The notes below the pieces were generated by a model, which did no database searches, was not told where the DNA came from, and saw only the letters and a program-made list of their open reading frames with translations. Of a stretch of DNA of 13,580 nucleotides, positions 1-5,233 are shown piece by piece. A program made the position numbers and the translations under genes. The stretch is from positions 1-13,580 of the forward strand of contig CAMYRF010000007.1 in assembly GCA_947296775.1 (NCBI GenBank), written 5' to 3'. Positions within the stretch are counted from its first letter, which is position 1. Each line of letters begins with the position of its first letter. The DNA is from an uncultured Mycoplasmatota bacterium (GTDB lineage Bacteria; Bacillota_I; Bacilli_A; RF39; UBA660).

Positions 1-266
1 CCACTACCTGTAGCAGTCACTGTAAATGATGCATTAGATGAAATCGATTCTTTAAAAACACTGTTTTGACTGGAGCGACAATTGCCAGAAGTTGATATAT
101 CAAATCTACCAGCAACATCGCCAGATATTCTAATATTTACACTCCCACCACTTTTAATACTACCATTACGTGGAGAAATACTCCAAGAAGCAGCTTCCAC
201 ATTATATTCTCCAAAAAAGAAAGAAAAGAATACAAATGTAAATAATATAATTAACTTTTTTTTCAT
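1..266 (-). CDS. Secreted protein, N-terminal part (runs off the left edge)
   Basis: Only the first 88 codons are in the window. The start is the ATG at 266, preceded by the Shine-Dalgarno AAGGTGAT about 3 bases upstream. Residues 1-26 form a classical signal peptide: a Lys-rich N-terminus, a Phe/Ile/Leu core and a VEA-AS cleavage site. The mature part begins with a Ser/Gly-rich beta-type stretch (SWSISPRNGSIKSGGSV and on) that resembles the N-terminal strand pattern of bacterial Ig-like or cohesin-type surface domains. That fold assignment is inference from composition. It lies 34 bp downstream of the dockerin-glucosaminidase gene with no convincing terminator between them, and both genes share the same leader GGTGATAGT before ATG-AAA-AAA/G, so they are probably one operon. 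A surface partner, possibly cohesin-bearing, is a reasonable guess but the deciding part is outside the window. Confidence 0.8.
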   Translation of the reverse strand, partial: MKKKLIILFTFVFFSFFFGEYNVEAASWSISPRNGSIKSGGSVNIRISGDVAGRFDISTSGNCRSSQNSVFKESISSNASFTVTATGS

Positions 267-300
267 TACTATCACCTTATAATATATAAATATAATTTTT

Positions 301-1560
301 TTATAAAGAATTTATAACTCCCATAATATAATCTCTGATTTTTAAATAATCAGCACTTGTAACTTTTCCATCACCAGTTACATCTGCAGCTAATTTATAA
401 TTATCTTTCAAATCATAACTTCCCATAATATAATCCCTTATCATTAAATAATCAGCTGAAGTTACTTTTCCATCACCATTTACATCACCTTTTTTCACCG
501 AATTACTAGCATTACAACTAGTACTAGTTGTATTAGGTGCTCCTACAAATATAGGGATATAAAATACATATTTTAAATTCTTATAATTACTAAATGAAGC
601 ATAAGTTTTATAAGTTGAAGACGCCTCAGAATATGGAGCCATAATATTTTGCATATACTGTTGACCAGCATATTGTGGACCATATGGATCCCATTTTTGT
701 AAATATCCAGTCATTTGACCTTTTACATTATATTTATCATTAGCTCCGATATACTTACTACGTAAAAATTTAGCTCCACCAACTATTGATTTATATGGAG
801 TATTCCATCCTTGTTCTTTTGCATAAGCAAGTCCATTATTTGCAATTTCAGTAGTATTACTACCAGCTGCTTTTATATTAAAATAATTATAATAACCTTC
901 ATACCCTGGATGTTTACCAGTAATAAGTGGGCTTGTCCCTGAACCTTGTTCTTGTTTTATTCTAGCTGCAAGCATATAAGCACTAAGTCCATGAGTCTGA
1001 GCCGCTTCCATTATAACTTGCGCATATGTCTTATTTGAACCTGGACAATTTTTATGTGATAAAAATGCACTTCCACTAAACATATTTTCTATACCATCTT
1101 CAGTTTGATTTGGATTATAAAGTTGTGATTCAAACATAAACACATATCTTTCATCTAAAAAGTTATATGGATTTAAATAATGTTCAACTCCAGCTTTAGA
1201 AGCTTCATACCATGTACAAGTACTTCCACTCCATTGTCTACAAGTTGAAGTTCTATATGCTGCAGGTTGTGTACTTCCAATCCAACTTTTATTTGCTGCA
1301 GTTTCTGCTTTAACCATATCATTCCATGCTACTGGAACTTCTTTATATTTGCTCCAATCAAAGAATAAATTTTGAGCAACAAATACAGCATTTGGATATA
1401 TACTATGTAATTGTTTTATTTTATTTTGATAATCACAAGGAAATTTTGATAGTTCTTGTTCATAAGTTCCAACACTAGCGTCAGTATATAATGCTTTAGT
1501 ACTTGAAACAAAACTAAAAGATATTACCAATGTAAGTAATACTAATAATGTCTTTTTCAT
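301..1560 (-). CDS. Secreted N-acetylglucosaminidase (GH73-like) with C-terminal dockerin
   Basis: Predicted peptidoglycan hydrolase of 419 aa. Residues 1-23 are a signal peptide. Residues about 30-310 match the clostridial beta-N-acetylglucosaminidase pattern: FPCDYQNKIKQLHSIYPN, NPYNFLDE, the catalytic-Glu motif RIKQEQGSG (Glu about 204), GYEGYYNYFNI, GLAYAKEQGWNTP and GGAKFL. A Ser/Thr/Asn-rich linker leads to a type I dockerin at about 356-417, with two calcium loops DVNGDGKVTSAD and DVTGDGKVTSAD, each followed by YLxIRDYIMG. The family cleaves GlcNAc-MurNAc linkages. The dockerin should dock the enzyme onto a cohesin-bearing surface protein. A GTG at 1569 in the same frame is rejected as the start because it lies inside the Shine-Dalgarno GAGGTGAT; the ATG at 1560 is correctly spaced. 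A dockerin on an autolysin rather than on a plant-polysaccharide enzyme is notable. No cohesin is visible in this window. Confidence 0.93.
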   Translation of the reverse strand: MKKTLLVLLTLVISFSFVSSTKALYTDASVGTYEQELSKFPCDYQNKIKQLHSIYPNAVFVAQNLFFDWSKYKEVPVAWNDMVKAETAANKSWIGSTQPAAYRTSTCRQWSGSTCTWYEASKAGVEHYLNPYNFLDERYVFMFESQLYNPNQTEDGIENMFSGSAFLSHKNCPGSNKTYAQVIMEAAQTHGLSAYMLAARIKQEQGSGTSPLITGKHPGYEGYYNYFNIKAAGSNTTEIANNGLAYAKEQGWNTPYKSIVGGAKFLRSKYIGANDKYNVKGQMTGYLQKWDPYGPQYAGQQYMQNIMAPYSEASSTYKTYASFSNYKNLKYVFYIPIFVGAPNTTSTSCNASNSVKKGDVNGDGKVTSADYLMIRDYIMGSYDLKDNYKLAADVTGDGKVTSADYLKIRDYIMGVINSL

Positions 1561-1589
1561 AACTATCACCTCTTTTACACCATATTAAT

Positions 1590-1618
1590 ATTATATCAAA
1601 CAGCTATTTTTGTGTATA
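1590..1618 (-). promoter_or_regulatory. Probable promoter of the glucosaminidase gene
   Basis: On the minus strand, TATACA (1613-1618) and TATAAT (1590-1595) are separated by 17 bp. The predicted start is about 1583, giving a short leader with the GAGGTGAT ribosome site. The -10 is perfect; the -35 matches TTGACA at 4 of 6 positions. Confidence 0.6.
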
Positions 1619-1643
1619 GATTTATATAGGTATTTTAATCATA

Positions 1644-1663
1644 GTTTACACAACTGTTTACAC
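1644..1663. promoter_or_regulatory. Direct repeat upstream of the glucosaminidase promoter, possible response-regulator site
   Basis: The 8-mer GTTTACAC occurs twice with a 12-bp period (1644-1651 and 1656-1663), about 60-80 bp upstream of the predicted transcription start. Read on the minus strand it is TGTAAA-N6-TGTAAA. The WalR (YycF) box that controls cell-wall hydrolases in low-GC Gram-positives is TGTWAH-N5-TGTWAH, so half-sites and gene context fit but the spacing is one base too long. Binding by WalR or another OmpR-type regulator is inference. Confidence 0.4.
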
Positions 1664-1686
1664 TATTTCCTACAATATCGCATAAC

Positions 1687-1728
1687 TTTCCAAAAGAAAA
1701 GATTATCGACTTAATCAATAATCTTTTT
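1687..1728 (-). terminator. Intrinsic terminator of mazEF (repeat copy A)
   Basis: The stem AAAAGATTAT / ATAATCTTTT (1697-1706 with 1718-1727) has an 11-base loop and is followed on the minus strand by TTTTCTTTTGG. It lies 17 bp after the mazF stop codon. The whole 42-bp block is identical to 2409-2450. Confidence 0.8.
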
Positions 1729-1744
1729 TCACTATTATTTTTAA

Positions 1745-2086
1745 TTATTCTTCAATACAAGCATTTAATAATGTTATTATACTTAGGAAATCATTATCAC
1801 TTAATTTTTCAGCAAATTTTAAATTTCTTATTTCATAATCAATACTTCTTATATGTTCACATAAAACAGACCCTTGAACATTTTTTGTATCTTCTAATTT
1901 ATAATGTGTTGGAAATTCTTTAGTATTAGATGTAATTGGAAGAACCATAACCATTTTTGTATTTTCATTAAAAACATTATTACTAATAACTACCGCAGGC
2001 CTAAATCCAGACTGTTCATGACCCTTTGTAGGATTAAAGCTCAAAAAAACAACATCACCTTGTTTAGGAATATATTTTTTTACCAT
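1745..2086 (-). CDS. mazF: MazF/PemK-family mRNA endoribonuclease toxin
   Basis: Type II toxin of 113 aa, the usual size for the family. The MazF/PemK signature is clear: GDVVFLSFNPTKGHEQSGFRPAVVIS near the N-terminus, containing the conserved Arg of the FRPAVV motif, then LPITSNTK with the active-site Thr/Ser region, and CEHIRSID in the C-terminal half. Family members cut single-stranded mRNA at short sequence motifs and are neutralised by a MazE partner. The start codon overlaps the end of mazE (ATGGTAA), with a weak AGGGA ribosome site inside mazE, so translation is probably coupled. A terminator follows 17 bp after the stop. The catalytic motifs are intact, so the toxin looks functional. 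Cleavage specificity cannot be read from the sequence. Confidence 0.95.
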   Translation of the reverse strand: MVKKYIPKQGDVVFLSFNPTKGHEQSGFRPAVVISNNVFNENTKMVMVLPITSNTKEFPTHYKLEDTKNVQGSVLCEHIRSIDYEIRNLKFAEKLSDNDFLSIITLLNACIEE

Positions 2087-2322
2087 ATTTCTTTCCCTAC
2101 ATTTTCATCCCAAGAAAATTCTTTTGCTAAATTTTTACCATTATATTCTTTAAATTTTTCACTTAAAGATATCTTTTTTTTCTTTGGAATACTAATTACT
2201 ATTCTATCTTCTTCCTGCTCAATACATAATATATCATTAGCTTTTATATTTAATGATTTCAAAATACTACTAGGAATTCTAATACCAGTCGAATTCCCCC
2301 ATTTTTGAAGTCTAGCTTCCAT
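2080..2322 (-). CDS. mazE: MazE-family (AbrB-fold) antitoxin
   Basis: Antitoxin and probable autorepressor of the mazEF operon. The N-terminal AbrB-like swapped-hairpin DNA-binding domain shows RLQKWGNSTGIRIPSSIL followed by LNIKANDILCIEQEEDRIVI. The acidic/aromatic tail ends in KEIW, as in E. coli MazE, and is the part expected to wrap the toxin. I chose the ATG at 2322 (80 aa) because GGAG lies 9 bases upstream of it. An in-frame ATG at 2337 would add five residues but lacks a good ribosome site and moves the KWGNS motif unusually far from the N-terminus. The gene overlaps mazF and has a near-consensus promoter with a dyad over its -10. Confidence 0.93.
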   Translation of the reverse strand: MEARLQKWGNSTGIRIPSSILKSLNIKANDILCIEQEEDRIVISIPKKKKISLSEKFKEYNGKNLAKEFSWDENVGKEIW

Positions 2323-2345
2323 GTACACCATCTCCATTCATTTTT

Positions 2346-2374
2346 AGTATATACAAAGTTTATACTTTTGTCAA
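2346..2374 (-). promoter_or_regulatory. mazEF promoter with overlapping palindrome
   Basis: TTGACA (2369-2374) and TATACT (2346-2351) on the minus strand are separated by 17 bp, one of the best promoters in the window. The dyad AGTATA-N9-TATACT (2346-2351 with 2361-2366) covers the -10 and part of the spacer, the place expected for autorepression by a MazE-MazF complex. The operator role is inference. Confidence 0.75.
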
Positions 2375-2408
2375 TTATATTTATATTATAATAAAAAAAA
2401 TTAATTAT

Positions 2409-2450
2409 TTTCCAAAAGAAAAGATTATCGACTTAATCAATAATCTTTTT
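2409..2450 (-). terminator. Intrinsic terminator of the CotD-like gene (repeat copy B)
   Basis: The same 42-bp block as 1687-1728, base for base, with the same 10-bp stem and a T-rich minus-strand tail. It lies directly after the stop codon of the CotD-like gene (2455-2457). Similarity continues into ACTATTA after a 2-base indel. The two copies flank the mazEF cassette exactly. Confidence 0.8.
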
Positions 2451-2454
2451 ACTA

Positions 2455-2745
2455 TTAAAAACCGTTATTTGCAAAACCACCGCAACAACCAGGATCATTA
2501 TTTACTACTTGATTTTCTTCTGAACAAGTATATTGTGGTGTATAAGTGTGGTTATAGATATGACGGTTTACAACATGTGTATGAATAGGACATACATGTT
2601 GTACCTCATGACAGAATTCTCTTTCTATACATTTGTTGATAACTGGTTCAACAACTGGGCATTCTGGTTCTCTTTCACAGCAACCCATATCTTGCATAGG
2701 CATTTGATTTCTGCCACCAAACATTTGGCAATTTTTTCTAAACAT
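2455..2745 (-). CDS. Cys/His-rich CotD-like spore-coat protein
   Basis: Small protein of 96 aa with no signal peptide or membrane segment. It has a Met/Gln-rich N-terminus, a CC motif (DMGCCERE), a central block HVCPIHTHVVNRHIYNHTY, and a second CC near the end (DPGCCGGF). The P-I-H-x-H-V-V-N-x-H-x-Y-x-H pattern resembles the Bacillus inner coat protein CotD family, whose members are Cys/His-rich and cross-link in the spore coat. The match is by motif only. A metal-binding or other surface protein is the alternative. The start is the ATG at 2745 with AGGGGGA about 8 bases upstream. Upstream lies CATATGATA, which fits the SigmaK -10 pattern. If the assignment holds, the organism forms spores or retains coat genes. 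Confidence 0.6.
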   Translation of the reverse strand: MFRKNCQMFGGRNQMPMQDMGCCEREPECPVVEPVINKCIEREFCHEVQHVCPIHTHVVNRHIYNHTYTPQYTCSEENQVVNNDPGCCGGFANNGF

Positions 2746-2766
2746 TACGTTTCCCCCTATCTAAAA

Positions 2767-2775
2767 TATCATATG
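2767..2775 (-). promoter_or_regulatory. Possible sporulation-type -10 element (SigmaK-like)
   Basis: CATATGATA on the minus strand fits CATANNNTA, the SigmaK -10 pattern, placed to start transcription about 15 bases before the CotD-like ATG. I found no clear -35 AC at the right distance, so this is weak. AT-rich sequence makes chance matches likely. Confidence 0.25.
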
Positions 2776-2828
2776 AAGGTTTCTTTTTTATGAATATGTT
2801 ATATGTCATGAATCATTTTAATTTTTTG

Positions 2829-2862
2829 TGTAAAATAAAAACACTTTTTTTACTAAAAGTGT
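2829..2862 (-). terminator. Intrinsic terminator, minus strand
   Basis: ACACTTTT (2841-2848) pairs with AAAAGTGT (2855-2862) around a 6-base loop. On the minus strand the hairpin is followed by TTTTATTTTA. No minus-strand gene ends next to it, so it probably stops leftward readthrough from ffh or the antisense RNA before the CotD-like gene. Confidence 0.6.
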
Positions 2863-2872
2863 CATTGTCCGC

Positions 2873-2902
2873 TTGTTTTATATATTTAACATGTAGTATA
2901 AT
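2873..2902 (+). promoter_or_regulatory. Promoter of the small-peptide transcript
   Basis: TTGTTT (2873-2878), an 18-bp spacer and a perfect TATAAT (2897-2902). The predicted start is about 2909, which is exactly the first base of the left arm of the long inverted repeat. Confidence 0.6.
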
Positions 2903-2936
2903 TAATTTAGGATATGTTTAATTAGCGTTAGGTACA

Positions 2937-2962
2937 CTCCTTTTCATTAATTTGCAAAGGAG
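2937..2962 (+). promoter_or_regulatory. Hairpin hiding the ribosome binding site of the small peptide
   Basis: CTCCTTT (2937-2943) is complementary to AAAGGAG (2956-2962) within the strong Shine-Dalgarno AAAGGAGGTGAT, with a 12-base loop. The same CTCC is the end of the left long-repeat arm, so this hairpin and the 5'/3' long-range pairing compete. That is seen in the sequence; control of translation by it is inference. Confidence 0.55.
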
Positions 2963-2971
2963 GTGATGTAA

Positions 2972-3058
2972 ATGACTAAGAGAGAAAAATTTCTTTCTTT
3001 TGTTATCTTACTCCTCTTTACTTTAGTGTTTATACTGATATATAAATTTCTATTTTAA
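2972..3058 (+). CDS. 28-residue single-span membrane peptide, candidate type I toxin
   Basis: A complete ORF with ATG at 2972 and TAA at 3056-3058, preceded 8 bases upstream by GGAGG in a near-perfect Shine-Dalgarno. The peptide has a basic N-terminus (MTKREKF) and one strongly hydrophobic segment (about residues 8-23, rich in Leu/Phe/Ile/Val), ending IYKFLF. This is the build of small membrane-depolarising type I toxins, but I recognise no sequence similarity to TxpA/BsrG, Fst, Ibs or Ldr. It is the only plus-strand gene in the window. The context supports a toxin: the transcript starts at a TATAAT promoter, its SD can be sequestered, its ends are complementary, and a convergent antisense RNA covers its 3' untranslated region up to the stop codon. 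A harmless small membrane peptide remains possible. Confidence 0.65.
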   Translation: MTKREKFLSFVILLLFTLVFILIYKFLF

Positions 3059-3098
3059 AGAAAAAGTACACTAACGCTCAGCTAGAGTATTAGTGTAC
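3056..3098 (-). terminator. Intrinsic terminator of the antisense RNA
   Basis: GTACACTAA (3066-3074) pairs perfectly with TTAGTGTAC (3090-3098). The inner CTC/GAG extends the stem after a mismatch and a wobble, leaving the loop AGCTA. On the minus strand the hairpin is followed by TTTTTCTTTA. It ends at the stop codon of the plus-strand peptide gene. On the plus strand there is no T-tract, so it acts in one direction. Confidence 0.8.
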
Positions 3099-3174
3099 AC
3101 CACCAATTAGGAGTGTGCCTAACCTTGCGAAAATTAGACATATCCTTTTTTATTGTATGATGAATCCCTCATCT
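3058..3174 (-). ncRNA. Candidate antisense antitoxin RNA (about 115 nt)
   Basis: Bounded by the promoter TTGAAA-N17-TATAAT (3181-3209), with a predicted start near 3174, and by the terminator at 3056-3098. It has no credible ORF. It would form a small 5' hairpin GATGA/TCATC and a long 3' terminator hairpin. It is fully complementary to the 3' untranslated region of the peptide mRNA, including the right repeat arm, and overlaps it tail to tail as RatA does txpA and SR4 does bsrG. Its sequence near 3110-3146 is nearly the same as the mRNA's own 5' end, so it should compete with the mRNA for intramolecular pairing. Readthrough from ffh could also produce it. Expression is not shown by sequence. 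Confidence 0.6.
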
Positions 3175-3206
3175 ATATACATTATAACATAAAGTTATAA
3201 TTTTTT
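3138..3206 (+). terminator. Plus-strand transcript ends: two candidate terminators
   Basis: The first candidate is the T6 tract (3146-3151) right after the right long-repeat arm. The second is ATTATAAC (3181-3188) paired with GTTATAAT (3194-3201) and a T6 tail (3201-3206), an A/T-only stem. Either could end the small-peptide mRNA. The second also covers the -10 of the antisense promoter. Confidence 0.45.
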
Positions 3207-3209
3207 CAA
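3181..3209 (-). promoter_or_regulatory. Promoter of the antisense RNA
   Basis: TTGAAA (3204-3209) and TATAAT (3181-3186) on the minus strand with an ideal 17-bp spacer, immediately after the ffh stop codon. It is closer to consensus than the opposing peptide promoter, as expected if the antitoxin RNA is in excess. Confidence 0.7.
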
Positions 3210-3212
3210 ATA

Positions 3213-4520
3213 TTAAAATGGAAGTTTCATATTACCATTTTTCATTCTTTTCATCATATCTTTCATTTGTTCAAATTGTTTTAATAAACGATTTACCTCT
3301 TCAACACTTCTTCCGCTTCCAGCTGCAATTCTTTTTTTACGACTAGCTTTTAAAATATCAGGATTTCTTCTTTCTTTTGGGGTCATAGAAAGAATAATTG
3401 CTTCAATATGGGCCATTTGTTTAGGATCAATATTAACATTATTTAGTCCCATCTTTTTAGCACCTGGAATTAATTTAAGTAAATTTTCAAGTGGCCCTAA
3501 TTTTTTAATTTGATTTAACTGAACTAAAAAGTCTTCCAAATCAAATTTACCTTTACTCATTTTTTCAGCAGCTTTCATTGCTTCTTCATCATCAAGTAAA
3601 GCTTCTGCTTTTTCAGCCATCCCCATTAAGTCACCCATATCAAGAATACGACTTGCCATTCTTGAAGGTGAAAACTTCTCTAAACCATCCATTTTTTCAC
3701 TAACACCAATAAACTTAATTGGAATATTAGTTAAATGTCTAATAGATAAAGCTGCACCACCTTTAGTATCACCATCTAACTTAGTTAACACTGCACCAGT
3801 AACATCTAAAGCTTCATTAAATCCTTCAATAACATTAACCGCATCTTGACCAGTCATACTATCTACTACTAATAAAATTTCATTAGGATTAACTTCACTA
3901 CTTATATTTTTAAGTTCATTCATTAACTCTTCATCAATATGAAGTCTACCAGCCGTATCGATTAAAACATAATTAAATCCATTTTCTTTTGCATATTCTA
4001 CTGCATTTTTCGCAATTTCTACAGGATTACCCTTACCTTCACTATAAACTTCAATATTAAGTTCTTTACCCAATTGCATTAATTGATCAATAGCTGCAGG
4101 TCTATAAACATCACAAGCGACCATTAAAGGTTTTAATCCTAGTTTTTTTCGCATATGTAGAGCGAGTTTCCCAACTGTTGTTGTTTTACCACTACCTTGA
4201 AGACCAGCCATCATTAAAATAGTCATTGGTTTTATTACGATTAACGGTTCTTCTTCTTTTCCAAGTAAGTTTACAAGTTCATCTTTGACGATTTTTACAA
4301 ATACTTCTCCTGGTTTTAATGATTTACTAACTTCTTCTCCTAGAGCTTTTTCTTTTACATTATTTATAAATTCTTTTACTACTTTGTAGTTAACATCGGC
4401 TTCTAGAAGCGCAAGTCTAATTTCTCTAGTCACTTCACTAATATTATCTTCTGTTATTTTTCCATACCCTTTTATTTTATTAATTGCATTTTGTAATCTA
4501 TCACCTAAATTTTCAAACAT
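3213..4520 (-). CDS. ffh: Signal recognition particle GTPase Ffh (SRP54)
   Basis: The protein component of the bacterial SRP. It binds 4.5S/scRNA and nascent signal sequences and docks with FtsY at the membrane. It is full length at 435 aa. N domain about 1-85; G domain with P-loop GLQGSGKTTT (about 106-115), CDVYRPAA, DTAGR (188-192) and TKLDGD (246-251); methionine-rich M domain from about 300, with the helical RNA-binding region SGRSVEEVNRLLKQFEQM and the typical end KLPF. The start is the ATG at 4520 behind AGGTGAT; a GTG at 4529 lies inside the ribosome site. TATAAT at 4537-4542 may be its -10. The usual ylxM and rpsP neighbours are absent. I see no terminator between the ffh stop and the antisense promoter that follows. 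Confidence 0.98.
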   Translation of the reverse strand: MFENLGDRLQNAINKIKGYGKITEDNISEVTREIRLALLEADVNYKVVKEFINNVKEKALGEEVSKSLKPGEVFVKIVKDELVNLLGKEEEPLIVIKPMTILMMAGLQGSGKTTTVGKLALHMRKKLGLKPLMVACDVYRPAAIDQLMQLGKELNIEVYSEGKGNPVEIAKNAVEYAKENGFNYVLIDTAGRLHIDEELMNELKNISSEVNPNEILLVVDSMTGQDAVNVIEGFNEALDVTGAVLTKLDGDTKGGAALSIRHLTNIPIKFIGVSEKMDGLEKFSPSRMASRILDMGDLMGMAEKAEALLDDEEAMKAAEKMSKGKFDLEDFLVQLNQIKKLGPLENLLKLIPGAKKMGLNNVNIDPKQMAHIEAIILSMTPKERRNPDILKASRKKRIAAGSGRSVEEVNRLLKQFEQMKDMMKRMKNGNMKLPF

Positions 4521-4554
4521 TTTTATCACCTATTACATTATACATTATTTAAAG

Positions 4555-4584
4555 AAAAAAGGCTATTTTTTTAATAACCTTTTA
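4555..4584 (-). terminator. Intrinsic terminator (repeat copy C)
   Basis: On the minus strand AAAAGGTTATT pairs with AATAGCCTTTT (one G-T pair), followed by a T6 tract. It lies about 50 bp after the stop of the 194-aa membrane protein gene. It is nearly identical to 5316-5344, differing by one loop base. Confidence 0.75.
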
Positions 4585-4632
4585 CTTATTATATTATAAC
4601 TATATTTTTTTCAAGCTAATCACCCTTCCTTT

Positions 4633-5217
4633 TTAGCTATTTAAAGATTTAGAGTACTCTTCTACATCATATATTAACCAATCCATAAGTTCATTTTTAA
4701 CATCGTTTATTTCATTATTTTTTGTTAAAATGAATTTTTCGTCTTCAATTGCTCCACTAATTGTTCCATCACTATTTAGTTCATAAGTATAAGTTTCTTT
4801 TGATTTTTGACCATCACCAATTTCAGCACCATGAATGAATACTTGATTTAATGTTATTTTATTATTATCAACATTATATGTCCCATATGAAATTTCTGCA
4901 GTCGTAACCGCGTTTAACATATAATAAGTTCCATCCTCCATAAAATCAATTGTTTTTGTTACTGTTGGTCCATTATCATATTCTTTACTATAGTTGTATT
5001 CACCAACTATGGAATTGGATTTATCATTAGAACTGTTTGCATTATTATCCTTTTTTAATGCATCAATTTCCTTATTTAATGATTTAATTTGTTTGTTTAA
5101 TTCGGCAGTTTCATCTTCTTTTATAAATTTATCATAAATCATATATCCGCCAAGCCCTAAAATGAGTAATACCAAAATGACAATAGCAATTGTTTTGCCT
5201 TTACTTTTATTTTCCAT
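4633..5217 (-). CDS. Membrane-anchored protein of unknown function, beta-rich extracellular domain
   Basis: 194 aa, no recognised family. A basic N-terminus leads to one membrane segment (about 10-28), then a charged, heptad-like stretch (ELNKQIKSLNKEIDALKK, about 39-56) that could form a coiled coil, an Asn/Ser linker, and a beta-strand-rich domain (about 70-167) with GEYNYSKEY, DFMEDGTYYML, YGTYNVDNNKITLNQ and YTYELNSDGTISG. The domain aligns by eye with that of the next protein upstream (5342-5902) and looks like a lipocalin-like or copper-resistance-like barrel; that is a guess. The start is the ATG at 5217 with AGGAG 9 bases upstream. An 18-base homopolymer lies between a possible -35 and -10. 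It is flanked by two copies of one terminator, so it has its own transcript. Confidence 0.8.
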   Translation of the reverse strand: MENKSKGKTIAIVILVLLILGLGGYMIYDKFIKEDETAELNKQIKSLNKEIDALKKDNNANSSNDKSNSIVGEYNYSKEYDNGPTVTKTIDFMEDGTYYMLNAVTTAEISYGTYNVDNNKITLNQVFIHGAEIGDGQKSKETYTYELNSDGTISGAIEDEKFILTKNNEINDVKNELMDWLIYDVEEYSKSLNS

Positions 5218-5233
5218 ACAAATACACTCCTAT

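Larger units (their letters stand above)
2909..3146. repeat. Long imperfect inverted repeat framing the small-peptide gene
   Basis: The left arm (2909-2940) and right arm (3110-3146) are complementary over about 32 bases. AGGATATGT matches ACATATCCT with no mismatch. The outer blocks then continue with T/C and small loop differences, and GTTAGG[T]ACACTCC pairs with GGAGTGT[G]CCTAAC. The right arm has a 5-base insertion. In the plus-strand RNA the arms bring the 5' end onto the 3' untranslated region, as in known type I toxin mRNAs. A T6 tract follows the right arm directly. No target-site duplication is apparent outside the arms, which argues against a transposon-derived element without excluding it. 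Confidence 0.75.

Noticed and set aside
1561..1569. GTG start at 1569 for the glucosaminidase
   Set aside because: The GTG is part of the Shine-Dalgarno GAGGTGAT. The ATG at 1560 is correctly spaced and starts a proper signal peptide.
1904..2308. Plus-strand ORFs opposite mazEF, ffh, mutL and other genes
   Set aside because: They are antisense shadows of well-supported minus-strand genes, with no family motifs and no ribosome sites.
2909..3146. MITE-like element with terminal inverted repeats
   Set aside because: The arms could be transposon ends, but I see no target-site duplication. Promoter, SD, ORF, terminators and an opposing promoter are placed as a functional unit. Kept as an alternative only; multiple genomic copies would revive it.
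2746..3212. SRP RNA, tmRNA or riboswitch in the gap next to ffh
   Set aside because: I found none of the conserved SRP RNA apical sequence (the GGAA tetraloop with flanking CAGG and AGCAG) and no tmRNA-like ends. The structure is fully accounted for by the peptide/antisense locus.
4521..4529. GTG start at 4529 for ffh
   Set aside because: It also lies within the ribosome site AGGTGAT. Ffh proteins begin at MFENLGDRL.
4585..4620. Second ffh promoter TTGAAA with TATAAT
   Set aside because: The spacing is 15 bp and it lies upstream of terminator copy C, so transcripts would meet the terminator before ffh. Too weak to list.
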